From the NCBI GenBank assembly GCA_964407855.1, contig CAYOXI010000021.1:1-35810 (forward strand): 35,810 bases of DNA, in the 5' to 3' direction. Shown here piece after piece: positions 22,862-30,820 of this stretch. The translations under genes were made by a program, and so were the position numbers. The stretch is from SHZI01 sp964407855 (lineage in GTDB: Bacteria; Pseudomonadota; Gammaproteobacteria; Steroidobacterales; GCA-2729495). Numbering within the stretch: the first letter of the stretch is position 1; each line of letters begins with the position of its first letter. A model generated the notes under the pieces. That model had not been told where the DNA came from. It saw only the letters and a list, made by a program, of their open reading frames with translations, and made no database searches.

Positions 22862-24577
22862 CTAGTAGACGAGGACCTCGCCGCTGCCGCGCGGATCCGA
22901 GGCCGCGGCAACTTCGCCCGTGGCGCGGTCCCAGGTGACGATCTGCATGTTGCCGTAGTTGCGCGAGCTTGGCTGCAGACGGTGGCCGCGCCGCTGCAGA
23001 TCCGCTGCCTCGTCCGCCGTGAACGCGCCGTTTTCGTAGGCCACCACATCGGGGAAGTACTGGTGGTGGTAGCGTTTTACGCCGACCATCTCCTCGGCCG
23101 TAGCGCCATCCGCCCAGGCCAGCGCGGCCAGCAGCACCATGCTGATGATCCGGCTTCCCCCGGGCGTGCCAACGATCGCCACGCCCCGCTCACTTTCCAG
23201 GAAGGTCGGCGACATGCTGGACACCATCCGCTTGCCCGGGGCGATGCTGTTCACCTCGAAGCCGACGAGCTCGAAGCCATTGGGCACGCCGGGCTTGATG
23301 GTGAAGTCGTCCATCTCGTTGTTCAGCAGTACGCCGGTGCCAGGTGGAATGAAGCCGGCGCCGAACCAGGTATTGATGCTCATCGTGCCGGCCACCCGGT
23401 TGCCCGCCTTGTCCAGCACGGAGAAATGGGTGGTGCTGGTGCCCGCCGGGGGCTCCGGCAGCAGGCCGGCGAGGGCGGTGCTCGGTGTGGCCCGGTCAGC
23501 CAGGATCGAAACCCGCTGCCCGTCGGCATAGAAGGGACTCAGCAGCCTCGCCGTCGGCGTCGCGACGAAGTCGGGGTCGCCGAGGTACAGCGACCGGTCG
23601 CGGAAAACCCGGCGCAACGACTCGATGACGAGATGCTTGCGGTCCGCCGTGGAGAGCTTGCCCAGCTCGTAGCCGGCCAGGATGTTGAGCGAGTTGGCCA
23701 GCGCGATGCCACCGGCCGACGGTGGCGGTGCGGACACCACGGTCATGCCCCGGTACACGGAGCGGATCGGTTCGCGCTCGACCACGCGATAACCGGCCAG
23801 GTCCTCGCGGGTCCAGATACCGCCGGCCTCACGAACGCCGTCCACCAGCTTGCCGGCCACCACACCCCGGTAGAAGCCGTCGTGGCCGCGGTCGGCGAGT
23901 TGCCGCAGGGTACGGGCCAGATCCGGATAGCGCATCCGGTCGCCCTCCGCCACGGTCCTGCCACCGGGCATGTAGAGCGCGGCAAAAGCGGGTGAGTTGC
24001 GCGCGACCTCGGTGCGGAAACGCAGCCCCATCTCCATGCCCCGCGTCACGGTCACCCCGTCCTCGGCGTAGCGGATCGCCGGGCCAAGGCTCTTTTGCAG
24101 GGGCAGGCGGCCGTAGCGCTCCGCGAGATGGACGAGTCCCGCCGGCTGGCCCGGAATACCGGCCGCGAGCGGCCCGTTCAGGGTGGCGCCCGGACGGGGA
24201 TTACCGGCCGCGTCCAGGTACATGTCAGCCGTGGCTGCAGCGGGGGCCACCTCCCGTGCATCCACGAAGATCTGGCGACCGGTTTCGGCCTCGTGGAGCA
24301 GCCAGAAGCCGCCACCGCCGAGGCCCGACGCGAAGGGCTCGACCACGGCCAGCGCGGCACTGATTGCCACGGCCGCATCGAAGGCGTTGCCGCCCGCGGC
24401 CAGGATCTCCTCGCCGGCCTGGGTGGCCAGGGGGTGGGCCGTGGCGATGCCGGAGGTGGCCGGGGCTTCCCGGGCAACGACCGCCGGGGCGGCGAAGACC
24501 AGACACAAGCCTGCAAAGGAGACGGCCCGGAGAAGGAAGCTTGCAGCCAGCCCGGGTGTGGAGCGCGGGTCGGACAT
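22862..24577 (-). CDS. ggt: Gamma-glutamyltransferase (glutathione hydrolase), secreted
   Basis: 571 residues, full length. It starts with a signal peptide (hydrophobic about 11-35, ending VVA). The periplasmic enzyme transfers or hydrolyses the gamma-glutamyl group of glutathione. It is made as a precursor that cleaves itself before Thr383 in the STTHFSV motif, which then acts as nucleophile. Other family marks are GGGGFWLLH, DAREVAP with the substrate-binding Arg108, SAGGIAL, NNEMDDF (419-425) in the lid region and GTPGGSRII. It starts two bases after coaD and is the last gene of rsmD-coaD-ggt. Confidence 0.95.
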   Translation of the reverse strand: MSDPRSTPGLAASFLLRAVSFAGLCLVFAAPAVVAREAPATSGIATAHPLATQAGEEILAAGGNAFDAAVAISAALAVVEPFASGLGGGGFWLLHEAETGRQIFVDAREVAPAAATADMYLDAAGNPRPGATLNGPLAAGIPGQPAGLVHLAERYGRLPLQKSLGPAIRYAEDGVTVTRGMEMGLRFRTEVARNSPAFAALYMPGGRTVAEGDRMRYPDLARTLRQLADRGHDGFYRGVVAGKLVDGVREAGGIWTREDLAGYRVVEREPIRSVYRGMTVVSAPPPSAGGIALANSLNILAGYELGKLSTADRKHLVIESLRRVFRDRSLYLGDPDFVATPTARLLSPFYADGQRVSILADRATPSTALAGLLPEPPAGTSTTHFSVLDKAGNRVAGTMSINTWFGAGFIPPGTGVLLNNEMDDFTIKPGVPNGFELVGFEVNSIAPGKRMVSSMSPTFLESERGVAIVGTPGGSRIISMVLLAALAWADGATAEEMVGVKRYHHQYFPDVVAYENGAFTADEAADLQRRGHRLQPSSRNYGNMQIVTWDRATGEVAAASDPRGSGEVLVY

Positions 24578-24579
24578 GA

Positions 24580-25071
24580 TCAGGCGCCGGCGGCAGGCCG
24601 CTTGCGGGCCAGCGCCTCGACGACGCCGGCCGGCACGAAGGGGCTGATGTCGCCACCCAGCACGCTGATCTCGCGGACGAAGGTGGAAGAGATGAAGGTG
24701 TACTCCTCCGCGGGCGTCAGGAAGATCGTCTCCACCTCGTTACGCAGGTGACGGTTCATCGCCGCCAGCGCAAACTCGTACTCGAAATCCGATACCGCCC
24801 GCAGACCGCGGATGATCGCCTTCAGGTCATGATCGCGGACATATTCCACGGTGAGTCCCTGATAACCATCCACGGTGATGTTGGGCGTATCGCCCAGCGC
24901 CTCGCGGGCCAGCGACATGCGCTCCTCCAGCGTGAACATCGGCACCTTGTGGGGACTTGCCGCCACGGCCACGACCACCCTGTCGAACAACCTCGCGGCC
25001 CGGCGAGCGAGGTCCACATGCCCGTTGGTGATGGGATCAAAGGTGCCCGGATACATCGCGCCGACCGGCAT
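24580..25071 (-). CDS. coaD: Phosphopantetheine adenylyltransferase
   Basis: 163 residues, the normal size. It makes dephospho-CoA from 4'-phosphopantetheine and ATP, the penultimate step of coenzyme A synthesis. The nucleotidyl-transferase motif is GTFDPITNGHVD (9-20) with His18. RGLRAVSDFEYE and ISSTFVREI complete the active site. With coaBC elsewhere in the window, three of the five activities of the pathway are present. It lies 50 bases after rsmD and two bases before ggt. Confidence 0.97.
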   Translation of the reverse strand: MPVGAMYPGTFDPITNGHVDLARRAARLFDRVVVAVAASPHKVPMFTLEERMSLAREALGDTPNITVDGYQGLTVEYVRDHDLKAIIRGLRAVSDFEYEFALAAMNRHLRNEVETIFLTPAEEYTFISSTFVREISVLGGDISPFVPAGVVEALARKRPAAGA

Positions 25072-25121
25072 GCTGGTCCTACTCCTGGTCTGGTTCCGCG
25101 GATTGCACGCTGGACCGGCGC

Positions 25122-25712
25122 TCAGGGCAACCGGATCAGCACGCTGTGAACAGCACCGGCCCGGGTTTCACGGTGGAGGTACCAGCCCTCCGGCAAGGCG
25201 GGCAGTGACTGATCGCCGCTCATTTCGAGGTACACCCACGCATGGGCCGTGAGCCAGCCCCGGGTCAGCAGTGTACACAACTCGGCCAGATCACCCTTGC
25301 CGTATGGCGGATCAGCAAACACCAGGTCAAACGCCGTGGCCGGCGTCTCCCGGAGCCAGCGACGGGCGTCGGCGGACTGCACCTGCCCGCGACCACCGAA
25401 GCGTCGCAGGGCGGCGTCAATGGCGGCCGCAGTCCGCGTATCCCGCTCCACGAAACAGGCCTCCGCCGCCCCCCGCGACAAGGCCTCCAGCCCGAGCGCG
25501 CCGGTACCCGCGTAGAGGTCGAGGCAGCGCGCGCCGGGCAGCACCGGCATCAACCAGTTGAAGAGCGTTTCCCGCACGCGGTCCGGTGTGGGCCGGATCT
25601 CCACACCGGGCACCAGCTCCAGGCGCCGGCCGCGCCATTCACCGCCGATAATGCGAATGCGACCTGGCTCACCCGGCGCCCGCCGGCCCCGACCGCGCCG
25701 CATCTTATGCAT
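25122..25712 (-). CDS. rsmD: 16S rRNA (guanine966-N2)-methyltransferase
   Basis: 196 residues. The protein begins with a basic segment and RIIGGEWRGRRL, the usual RsmD start. The motif RPTPDRVRETLFNWL is followed by the SAM site LDLYAGTGALGLEALSRGA and the catalytic DPPY in VFADPPYGKG. It methylates G966 in 30S particles. ATG 25712 and ATG 25703 are both possible starts. It is divergent from ftsY by 46 bases, a pairing conserved in Gammaproteobacteria. Confidence 0.95.
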   Translation of the reverse strand: MHKMRRGRGRRAPGEPGRIRIIGGEWRGRRLELVPGVEIRPTPDRVRETLFNWLMPVLPGARCLDLYAGTGALGLEALSRGAAEACFVERDTRTAAAIDAALRRFGGRGQVQSADARRWLRETPATAFDLVFADPPYGKGDLAELCTLLTRGWLTAHAWVYLEMSGDQSLPALPEGWYLHRETRAGAVHSVLIRLP

Positions 25713-25758
25713 CTTCGGCCCGCCTCATCCGCCGCCCGTGATCCGTTACCATGCCACC

Positions 25759-26868
25759 ATGCCAGACCAGAATTCACCCGGGACCCGCTCCCGGCCGGGC
25801 TTCTTCGCCCGTCTCAAGGAGCGACTCAGCATAGGGCAAAGCGCGGCACCGGAACCGGCATCGCCCGGCCCGACCGGGCCCGGGCCGGCTGCACCCGGCC
25901 CGGCGCCAGGCCAGGCGGTGTCATCGTCGGCCGGGTCGGTGCCATCACGCGCCGCGCTGCCCCCGACTCCCGCGCGTTTCCGGTTCGGCTCCGCGCTCGA
26001 CTGGATCGTGGGACGCAAGCTCGACGACAGCCTGGCCGAAGAACTGGAGATGCAGCTGCTCGGCGCAGATGTGGGTCTCGTCGCTGCCGGGGATATCGTG
26101 CAGCGGGTGCGACAGCTGTCGAAGGGCCGCAACGTCGGCTCGGTGGCCGATGCCCGCGAGCTGCTGCAAGACGCGATAGCCGCCCTGCTGCTGCCCCGCG
26201 CACAGCCGCTGGTCATCCCGGCCACGCCGCGACCCTTTGTCATCCTGATGGTCGGCGTCAACGGCGCCGGGAAAACCACCACCATCGGCAAGCTGGCCCG
26301 CCGTTTCCGGGACGAGGGCCTGACGGTGATGCTGGCCGCCGGCGACACCTACCGCGCGGCGGCCATTGAACAGCTCCAGGCCTGGGGCCAGCGCAATGAC
26401 GTCCCCGTGATTGCCCAGCAGCCGGGGGCGGATCCGGCGGCAGTGATTTATGACGCGCTGGAGGCTGCGCGGGCCCGGGGCATCGACGTGCTGCTGGCTG
26501 ACACAGCCGGCAGGCTCCAGAACAAGGCCCACCTGATGCAGGAACTGCAGAAGATCGTGCGTGTGCTCCGGCGGCTGGACCCGGCGGCGCCCCACGAGAC
26601 GATGATCGTGCTGGACGCAGGCCTCGGGCAGAATGCGGTGTCCCAGGCCCAGCAGTTTCACGAGGCCATTGGCCTGACCGGCATCACCATGACCAAGCTG
26701 GACGCAGGGGGCAAGGGGGGCGTGCTGCTGGCGCTGGCCAGCCAGCTGGCGATCCCGGTGCGCTTCATCGGCATCGGCGAGCAGGCCGGGGATATGGACG
26801 TGTTTGATGCCGGCGAGTTTGCCGCCGCACTGGTCGGCGCGCCGGAAGCGTCCGCCCGCGTATCCTGA
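25759..26868 (+). CDS. ftsY: FtsY, signal recognition particle receptor
   Basis: 369 residues from ATG 25759. It docks SRP-ribosome complexes at the inner membrane. The N-terminal A region is only about 75 residues, rich in Pro, Gly and Ala rather than acidic, and starts with a possible membrane-binding helix (FFARLKERL). The N domain (about 80-150) and the GTPase G domain follow, with G1 GVNGAGKTTT (166-175), the DTYRAAA insertion-box segment, DTAGR (248-252), TKLD (312-315) and the closing GIGEQAGDM. The DAxTGQNA motif reads DAGLGQNA. It heads ftsY-ftsE-ftsX-rpoH, as in E. coli and Pseudomonas. The track's longer frame reaches back over rsmD and is not used. Confidence 0.96.
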   Translation: MPDQNSPGTRSRPGFFARLKERLSIGQSAAPEPASPGPTGPGPAAPGPAPGQAVSSSAGSVPSRAALPPTPARFRFGSALDWIVGRKLDDSLAEELEMQLLGADVGLVAAGDIVQRVRQLSKGRNVGSVADARELLQDAIAALLLPRAQPLVIPATPRPFVILMVGVNGAGKTTTIGKLARRFRDEGLTVMLAAGDTYRAAAIEQLQAWGQRNDVPVIAQQPGADPAAVIYDALEAARARGIDVLLADTAGRLQNKAHLMQELQKIVRVLRRLDPAAPHETMIVLDAGLGQNAVSQAQQFHEAIGLTGITMTKLDAGGKGGVLLALASQLAIPVRFIGIGEQAGDMDVFDAGEFAAALVGAPEASARVS

Positions 26869-26902
26869 CCCGCCGGTGCCCGTTCAACCGCAGCCGCCAC
26901 CG

Positions 26903-27562
26903 ATGATCCGCTTCGACAACGTGACCAAACGCTATGACGGCGCCCGCGAGGCGCTGCAGGGCGTGTCACTGGAAATTGCAGCCGGCGAGCTCGCGTTCCT
27001 CACCGGCCGGTCCGGAGCGGGCAAGAGCACCGTGCTCAAGCTCATTGCGCTGATCGAGCATCCCACCCGGGGCACGGTGACAGTCGACGGCCGCCTTCTC
27101 GGCAAGCTGCCCGACCGGCAGATTCCGCTCTATCGGCAGCAGATCGGCATGGTGTTCCAGGACAACAAGCTGCTGCCCGACCGCAGTGCCTACGAGAACG
27201 TGGCGCTGCCGCTGATCATCAACGGCACAGGCGAGCGCGAGATCGGACGGCGCGTGCGTGCTGCGCTCGACCAGGTCGGCCTGCTGGATCGCGAGCGCTA
27301 TCCGCCCCGCGCGTTGTCAGCCGGCGAGCAGCAGCGCCTCGGCATAGCGCGGGCCATCGTCGCCCGCCCCAGGGTGCTGATTGCGGATGAACCTACCGGC
27401 AACCTCGACCCGGACCTGTCGCTCGAGATCATGACGCTCTTCCGCCGGCTCAATGACGTGGGGGTCACGATGCTGATCGCGAGCCACGACCTGCCGCTGG
27501 TGGAGCGCTTTGGCAGCCGGCGCATCACGCTCGCCGGGGGACGGGTGGTGAGCGCGTCATGA
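26903..27562 (+). CDS. ftsE: FtsE, cell-division ABC ATPase
   Basis: 219 residues from ATG 26903; GTG 26876 is an alternative. With FtsX it forms an ABC-type complex that couples cytoplasmic ATP hydrolysis to activation of periplasmic peptidoglycan hydrolases at the septum. Walker A is GRSGAGKST (35-43), the Q-loop is in MVFQDNKLL, the signature is LSAGEQQR (138-145) instead of the commoner LSGGEQQR, Walker B is VLIADEPTGNLD, and the switch His is in IASHDL. No clear ribosome binding site is seen. The stop overlaps the ftsX start (ATGA). Confidence 0.96.
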   Translation: MIRFDNVTKRYDGAREALQGVSLEIAAGELAFLTGRSGAGKSTVLKLIALIEHPTRGTVTVDGRLLGKLPDRQIPLYRQQIGMVFQDNKLLPDRSAYENVALPLIINGTGEREIGRRVRAALDQVGLLDRERYPPRALSAGEQQRLGIARAIVARPRVLIADEPTGNLDPDLSLEIMTLFRRLNDVGVTMLIASHDLPLVERFGSRRITLAGGRVVSAS

Positions 27563-28479
27563 TGCCGGCCATCTGGCTTGCGCGGCACGCCCAGAGTGCC
27601 ATCGGTGCGCTCGGCTCCCTCAGCCGCAGCCCGGTGGCCACCGGCTTCACGGTGCTGGTGATCGCCATTGCCCTCGCACTGCCCACCGCGCTCGGCATCG
27701 TGGTCCAGGCCGGCCGCACCGTGGCAGGGGACTGGGCGGCAGCCCGGGACTTTTCGGTGTACCTGTCACCCGGCGTGGGCCTCGACCGGGCCGAGGCGCT
27801 GGCCCGGGAGCTGCGCAGCAAGCCGGCCGTGGCGGCAGTGCGGGTGATTTCGGCAGATAACGCGCTGGCCGAACTCAGTGAGGACCCGGCCTTCGCCCGG
27901 GCGCTCGCGGCGCTGGAAAGCAATCCGCTGCCCCACACACTGGTCGTTCGCCCGGATCCGGCCATCACCGCCGACGAGCTCGCAAACCTGGGCAGCGACA
28001 CCCGCCAGGCGCCCGGCGTGGAGCTGGTGAAGCTCGACCTCCAGTGGGTCGAACGTCTCAATGCGATCCTCAACCTGGTGCGGCGGCTGGGCTGGCTGGT
28101 GGGCGGGCTGCTGGTGATCGCGGTCGTGATCATCGTCGGCAACACCATCCGTCTGGAGATCCAGAACCGGGTCCTGGAGATCGAGGTGGCCAAACTACTG
28201 GGGGCGACGGATGCCTTTGTGCGCCGGCCATTCCTCTACCTGGGCTTCTGGTATGGCCTGCTGGGCGGCCTGATCGCGGTGCTGATCCTCGTCGCCGGAC
28301 TCGGGAGCCTGCGCGGCCCGGTCTCGGCCCTGGCCGGACTCTATGGCAGCGGACTGCGGCTGGCGGGTGCCGGGGCGACGGCTCTCGGCCTGCTGCTCGC
28401 CGGCGGGATCCTGGCGGGCTGGGCCGGTGCCTGGAGCGCCGTAGCCCGACACCTGTCCGCCATTCAGCCGCGGGTTTAA
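27559..28479 (+). CDS. ftsX: FtsX, cell-division ABC permease
   Basis: 306 residues with four predicted transmembrane helices: one near 28-50, then three in the C-terminal half around 173-195, 222-245 and 268-290. The periplasmic domain between the first two (about 55-165) is the region that contacts peptidoglycan hydrolase activators. EIQNRVLEIEVAKLLGATDAFVRRPFLYLG, in two adjoining pieces, is the typical FtsX cytoplasmic loop. It partners FtsE, with which it overlaps by four bases. rpoH follows after 116 bases. Confidence 0.95.
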   Translation: MMPAIWLARHAQSAIGALGSLSRSPVATGFTVLVIAIALALPTALGIVVQAGRTVAGDWAAARDFSVYLSPGVGLDRAEALARELRSKPAVAAVRVISADNALAELSEDPAFARALAALESNPLPHTLVVRPDPAITADELANLGSDTRQAPGVELVKLDLQWVERLNAILNLVRRLGWLVGGLLVIAVVIIVGNTIRLEIQNRVLEIEVAKLLGATDAFVRRPFLYLGFWYGLLGGLIAVLILVAGLGSLRGPVSALAGLYGSGLRLAGAGATALGLLLAGGILAGWAGAWSAVARHLSAIQPRV

Positions 28480-28503
28480 ATAGCTGTTTTCATGAGCTTT
28501 TAT
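28475..28503 (+). promoter_or_regulatory. Weak candidate promoter upstream of rpoH
   Basis: TTTAAA (28475-28480) and TTTTAT (28498-28503) with 17 bases between match four of six positions each of the sigma-70 boxes. They overlap the ftsX stop. A start point near 28510 would place the CIRCE element inside the leader. The match is marginal. Confidence 0.25.
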
Positions 28504-28545
28504 CCCGCCCGGTCTGAGGCAGGAAACCGTGAACCCGACCCGCGT

Positions 28546-28572
28546 TTAGCACTCTAAACCCCCGAGTGCTAA
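28546..28572 (+). promoter_or_regulatory. CIRCE element (HrcA operator) upstream of rpoH
   Basis: TTAGCACTC (28546-28554), a nine-base spacer (28555-28563) and GAGTGCTAA (28564-28572) match the CIRCE consensus at every position of both arms. CIRCE is the binding site of the heat-shock repressor HrcA, usually found before groES-groEL, dnaK or hrcA. Here it stands 11 bases before the rpoH Shine-Dalgarno sequence and 24 before its start codon. This implies HrcA repression of rpoH; in the transcript it also forms a hairpin just before the ribosome binding site. hrcA itself is not in the window. Confidence 0.93.
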
Positions 28573-28595
28573 GATCGTCCCCAGGAGGAAAAGCA

Positions 28596-29471
28596 ATGCC
28601 CGATACCGCTGCCCTGTTGCCCCGTCTGCCCGCTGGTGCCGGAGAGCTGGCGCTGGCCGGTCCCCTGGGCAGTCTGGACGCCTATATCCAGACTGCGAAC
28701 CGGGTCCCCGTGCTCAGCGCAGAGGAAGAGTGCGCCTTGTCCCGCCGCTTCCTGGAGGGACAGGACCTGGACGCGGCCCGGACGCTGGTCCTGTCGCAGC
28801 TCCGCTTCGTGGTGCACATTGCCCGAGGCTACATGGGCTACGGCCTGCCGCTGGGCGACCTGATCCAGGAAGGCAACGTCGGCCTGATGAAGGCCGTGAA
28901 GCGCTTCGATCCGGAGATGGGCGTCCGCCTCGTCTCCTTTGCCGTGCACTGGATCCGCGCCGAGATCCATGAGTATGTGCTGCGCAACTGGCGGCTGGTG
29001 AAGATCGCCACCACCAAGGCCCAGCGGAAACTGTTCTTCAACCTGCGCCGCGCCAAGCGCAACCTCGGCTGGCTATCCCATAGCGAGCGGGAAGTCATTG
29101 CGAAGGACCTGGGCGTGACAGCCCGGGAAGTCGGTGAGATGGAGGAGCGGCTGGCGGGTCAGGACGTGACCTTCGATGCCACCCCCACCGATGACGAGGA
29201 CAGCACCTACGCACCGGCCCTGTACCTGGCCAGCGAGGGCAGCGATCCGGCCGCGGCGCTGGAGGCTGACGACTGGCGGGAGCAGGGGGCCGACCGCCTG
29301 TACGACGCGCTCGACAGCCTGGATCCCCGCAGCCGGGAGATCCTCGAAGCCCGCTTCCTGGCCGAAAAGAAGACCACGCTGCAGGTGCTTGCCGACCGCT
29401 ATGGCGTGTCGGCAGAGCGGATCAGGCAGATCGAGCAGAACGCCCTGAAGAGCCTGCGCGGCGCCGTCTGA
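28596..29471 (+). CDS. rpoH: RNA polymerase heat-shock sigma factor RpoH (sigma-32)
   Basis: 291 residues from ATG 28596, with a perfect AGGAGG (28583-28588). Region 1.2/2 includes LRFVVHIARGYMGYGLPLGDLIQEGNVGLMKAV in several conserved pieces. The RpoH box QRKLFFNLR is at 143-151, which sets it apart from RpoD and RpoS. Region 4 ends with VSAERIRQIEQNALKSLRG. It directs transcription of chaperone and protease genes. The gene follows ftsYEX as in other Gammaproteobacteria. A perfect CIRCE element upstream indicates HrcA control. A strong terminator follows. Confidence 0.98.
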   Translation: MPDTAALLPRLPAGAGELALAGPLGSLDAYIQTANRVPVLSAEEECALSRRFLEGQDLDAARTLVLSQLRFVVHIARGYMGYGLPLGDLIQEGNVGLMKAVKRFDPEMGVRLVSFAVHWIRAEIHEYVLRNWRLVKIATTKAQRKLFFNLRRAKRNLGWLSHSEREVIAKDLGVTAREVGEMEERLAGQDVTFDATPTDDEDSTYAPALYLASEGSDPAAALEADDWREQGADRLYDALDSLDPRSREILEARFLAEKKTTLQVLADRYGVSAERIRQIEQNALKSLRGAV

Positions 29472-29513
29472 GCCTCACCCGCCAGGACGCACAAACAGGT
29501 ACTAAATAAGCAA

Positions 29514-29546
29514 GGGCCGGTGGTCTCGCGACCACCGGCCCTTTTT
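29514..29546 (+). terminator. Rho-independent terminator after rpoH
   Basis: A 12-bp perfect stem (GGGCCGGTGGTC at 29514-29525 with its complement at 29530-29541), TCGC loop and five T, located 42 bases after the rpoH stop. It may also serve the convergent OmpA-type gene, though the T-run on that side is weak. Confidence 0.93.
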
Positions 29547-29569
29547 CGCGTCAGGACTGGTCAGAAGTA

Positions 29570-30247
29570 TTATTGCGTCACGGGTACCAGCGTGATCTCC
29601 ACGCGCCGGTTCTGGGCCCGACCTTCCACCGTATCGTTGCTGGCGATGGGCCGTTCCTGGCCGTAGCCGACCGTGATGATGCGCTGGGGGTTGATGCCCT
29701 GGGCCGCCAGATAGTTGCTGACGCTGCTGGCCCGGCGCTGGGACAGGGCCATGTTGCTGGCCGCCTGACCCGTGCTGTCCGCGTGGCCGGCCACGTCGAC
29801 CACGGTCTTGTCGAACTCCTTCAGCACCATGGACACCCCGTTCAGCACGGAATAAAACGCCGCATTGATGTCGGAACTGTTGGTCGCGAAGGTGACATTG
29901 CCCGGCATGTTCAGGATGATGTTGTCGCCGCTGCGCGTGACACTGACTCCCGTCCCCTGCATCTGCTCGCGGAGCTTTGCCTCCTGCCGGTCCATGTAGT
30001 TGCCCACGGCACCGCCGGTGAGGCCGCCAGCCGCACCCAGCACCAGCGCGCGCCGCTTGCGCTCGGAGGAACTGTCGCCGGTGATCAGGCCGATGGCCGC
30101 GCCAACGCCGGCACCGATCGCGGCGCCCTTGGTGGTGGCGCTGGTCTTCTCCTCGCCGGTGTAGGGATCAATGGTCTGGCAGGCGCCGAGTACCAGGCTT
30201 GCGCCCAGCAGCACCGCCAGGGTGCGGACCGAATTAATTGTCGTCAC
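29570..30247 (-). CDS. OmpA-family lipoprotein with glycine-zipper domain (YiaD-like)
   Basis: 225 residues from GTG 30247, with GGAGGT seven bases upstream. The lipobox is LVLGAC with lipidated Cys23. A glycine zipper region (about 40-85: GAAIGAGVGAAIG, GAAGGLTGGAVG) is followed by an OmpA C-terminal domain (about 105-222). The peptidoglycan-binding residues lie in VAGHADSTG and GRAQNRRVEI. It should anchor the outer membrane to the cell wall. It is convergent with rpoH and divergent from the Mpo1-like gene. An in-frame extension to 30412 is rejected because it would remove the signal peptide. Confidence 0.92.
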   Translation of the reverse strand: MTTINSVRTLAVLLGASLVLGACQTIDPYTGEEKTSATTKGAAIGAGVGAAIGLITGDSSSERKRRALVLGAAGGLTGGAVGNYMDRQEAKLREQMQGTGVSVTRSGDNIILNMPGNVTFATNSSDINAAFYSVLNGVSMVLKEFDKTVVDVAGHADSTGQAASNMALSQRRASSVSNYLAAQGINPQRIITVGYGQERPIASNDTVEGRAQNRRVEITLVPVTQ

Positions 30248-30317
30248 GGGACTTACCTCCAACAGGAACTGGGACCGTCCGGGCCTCGCAGGCTTGCTGC
30301 CGGCCGGTGAACGGGGT

Positions 30318-30803
30318 ATGAACTGTCGCATTATGACCCCGGTTGCCCGCCAGCTACTGGCTGAATATTCGGCCGACCACCAGCATCCCTTCAACCGGCT
30401 GATGCACAGCATCTGTGTCCCGCTGATCGCTGCCGCGCTGATCGGTCTGCTGTGGGCAATCCCGGTGCCAGCAGCCGTCGCGGCGGCGAGTCACTGGCTG
30501 AACTGGGGCACGGTGGCCCTGGCGGGCCTGTGCCTCTACTACCTGCGCCTTGCCCCCCGCCTTGGCGTGGGGATGGTCGTGGCAGCGCTGGTCGTGGCTC
30601 CCGGCCTCGCCCTGCTGGCTGGCCTCGGCACCCCGCTGTGGCTGATAGCGGCCGCCGTCTTCGTCGTCGGCTGGATCGGGCAGTTCGTCGGCCATCACGT
30701 GGAGGGCCGTCGGCCCTCGTTCTTCCGGGACCTGCGCTTCCTGCTCATCGGCCCCCTCTGGGTACTCGCCAAGCTCTACCAGCGACTGGGCATCCGGCTC
30801 TAG
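30318..30803 (+). CDS. DUF962 / Mpo1-like membrane protein
   Basis: 161 residues from ATG 30318, which has GGTGA (30306-30310) at seven bases; ATG 30333 is the alternative. The family motif HQHPFNRLMHSICVPL stands near the N-terminus (21-36). Four hydrophobic helices follow, with a second His pair in GQFVGHHVEG. Yeast Mpo1 is an iron-dependent dioxygenase of 2-hydroxy fatty acid alpha-oxidation; in bacteria the role is not settled. The histidines needed for a metal site are present. The gene ends 17 bases before the MATE transporter gene. Confidence 0.85.
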   Translation: MNCRIMTPVARQLLAEYSADHQHPFNRLMHSICVPLIAAALIGLLWAIPVPAAVAAASHWLNWGTVALAGLCLYYLRLAPRLGVGMVVAALVVAPGLALLAGLGTPLWLIAAAVFVVGWIGQFVGHHVEGRRPSFFRDLRFLLIGPLWVLAKLYQRLGIRL

Positions 30804-30820
30804 TCCGCTCCTGAACCCTG

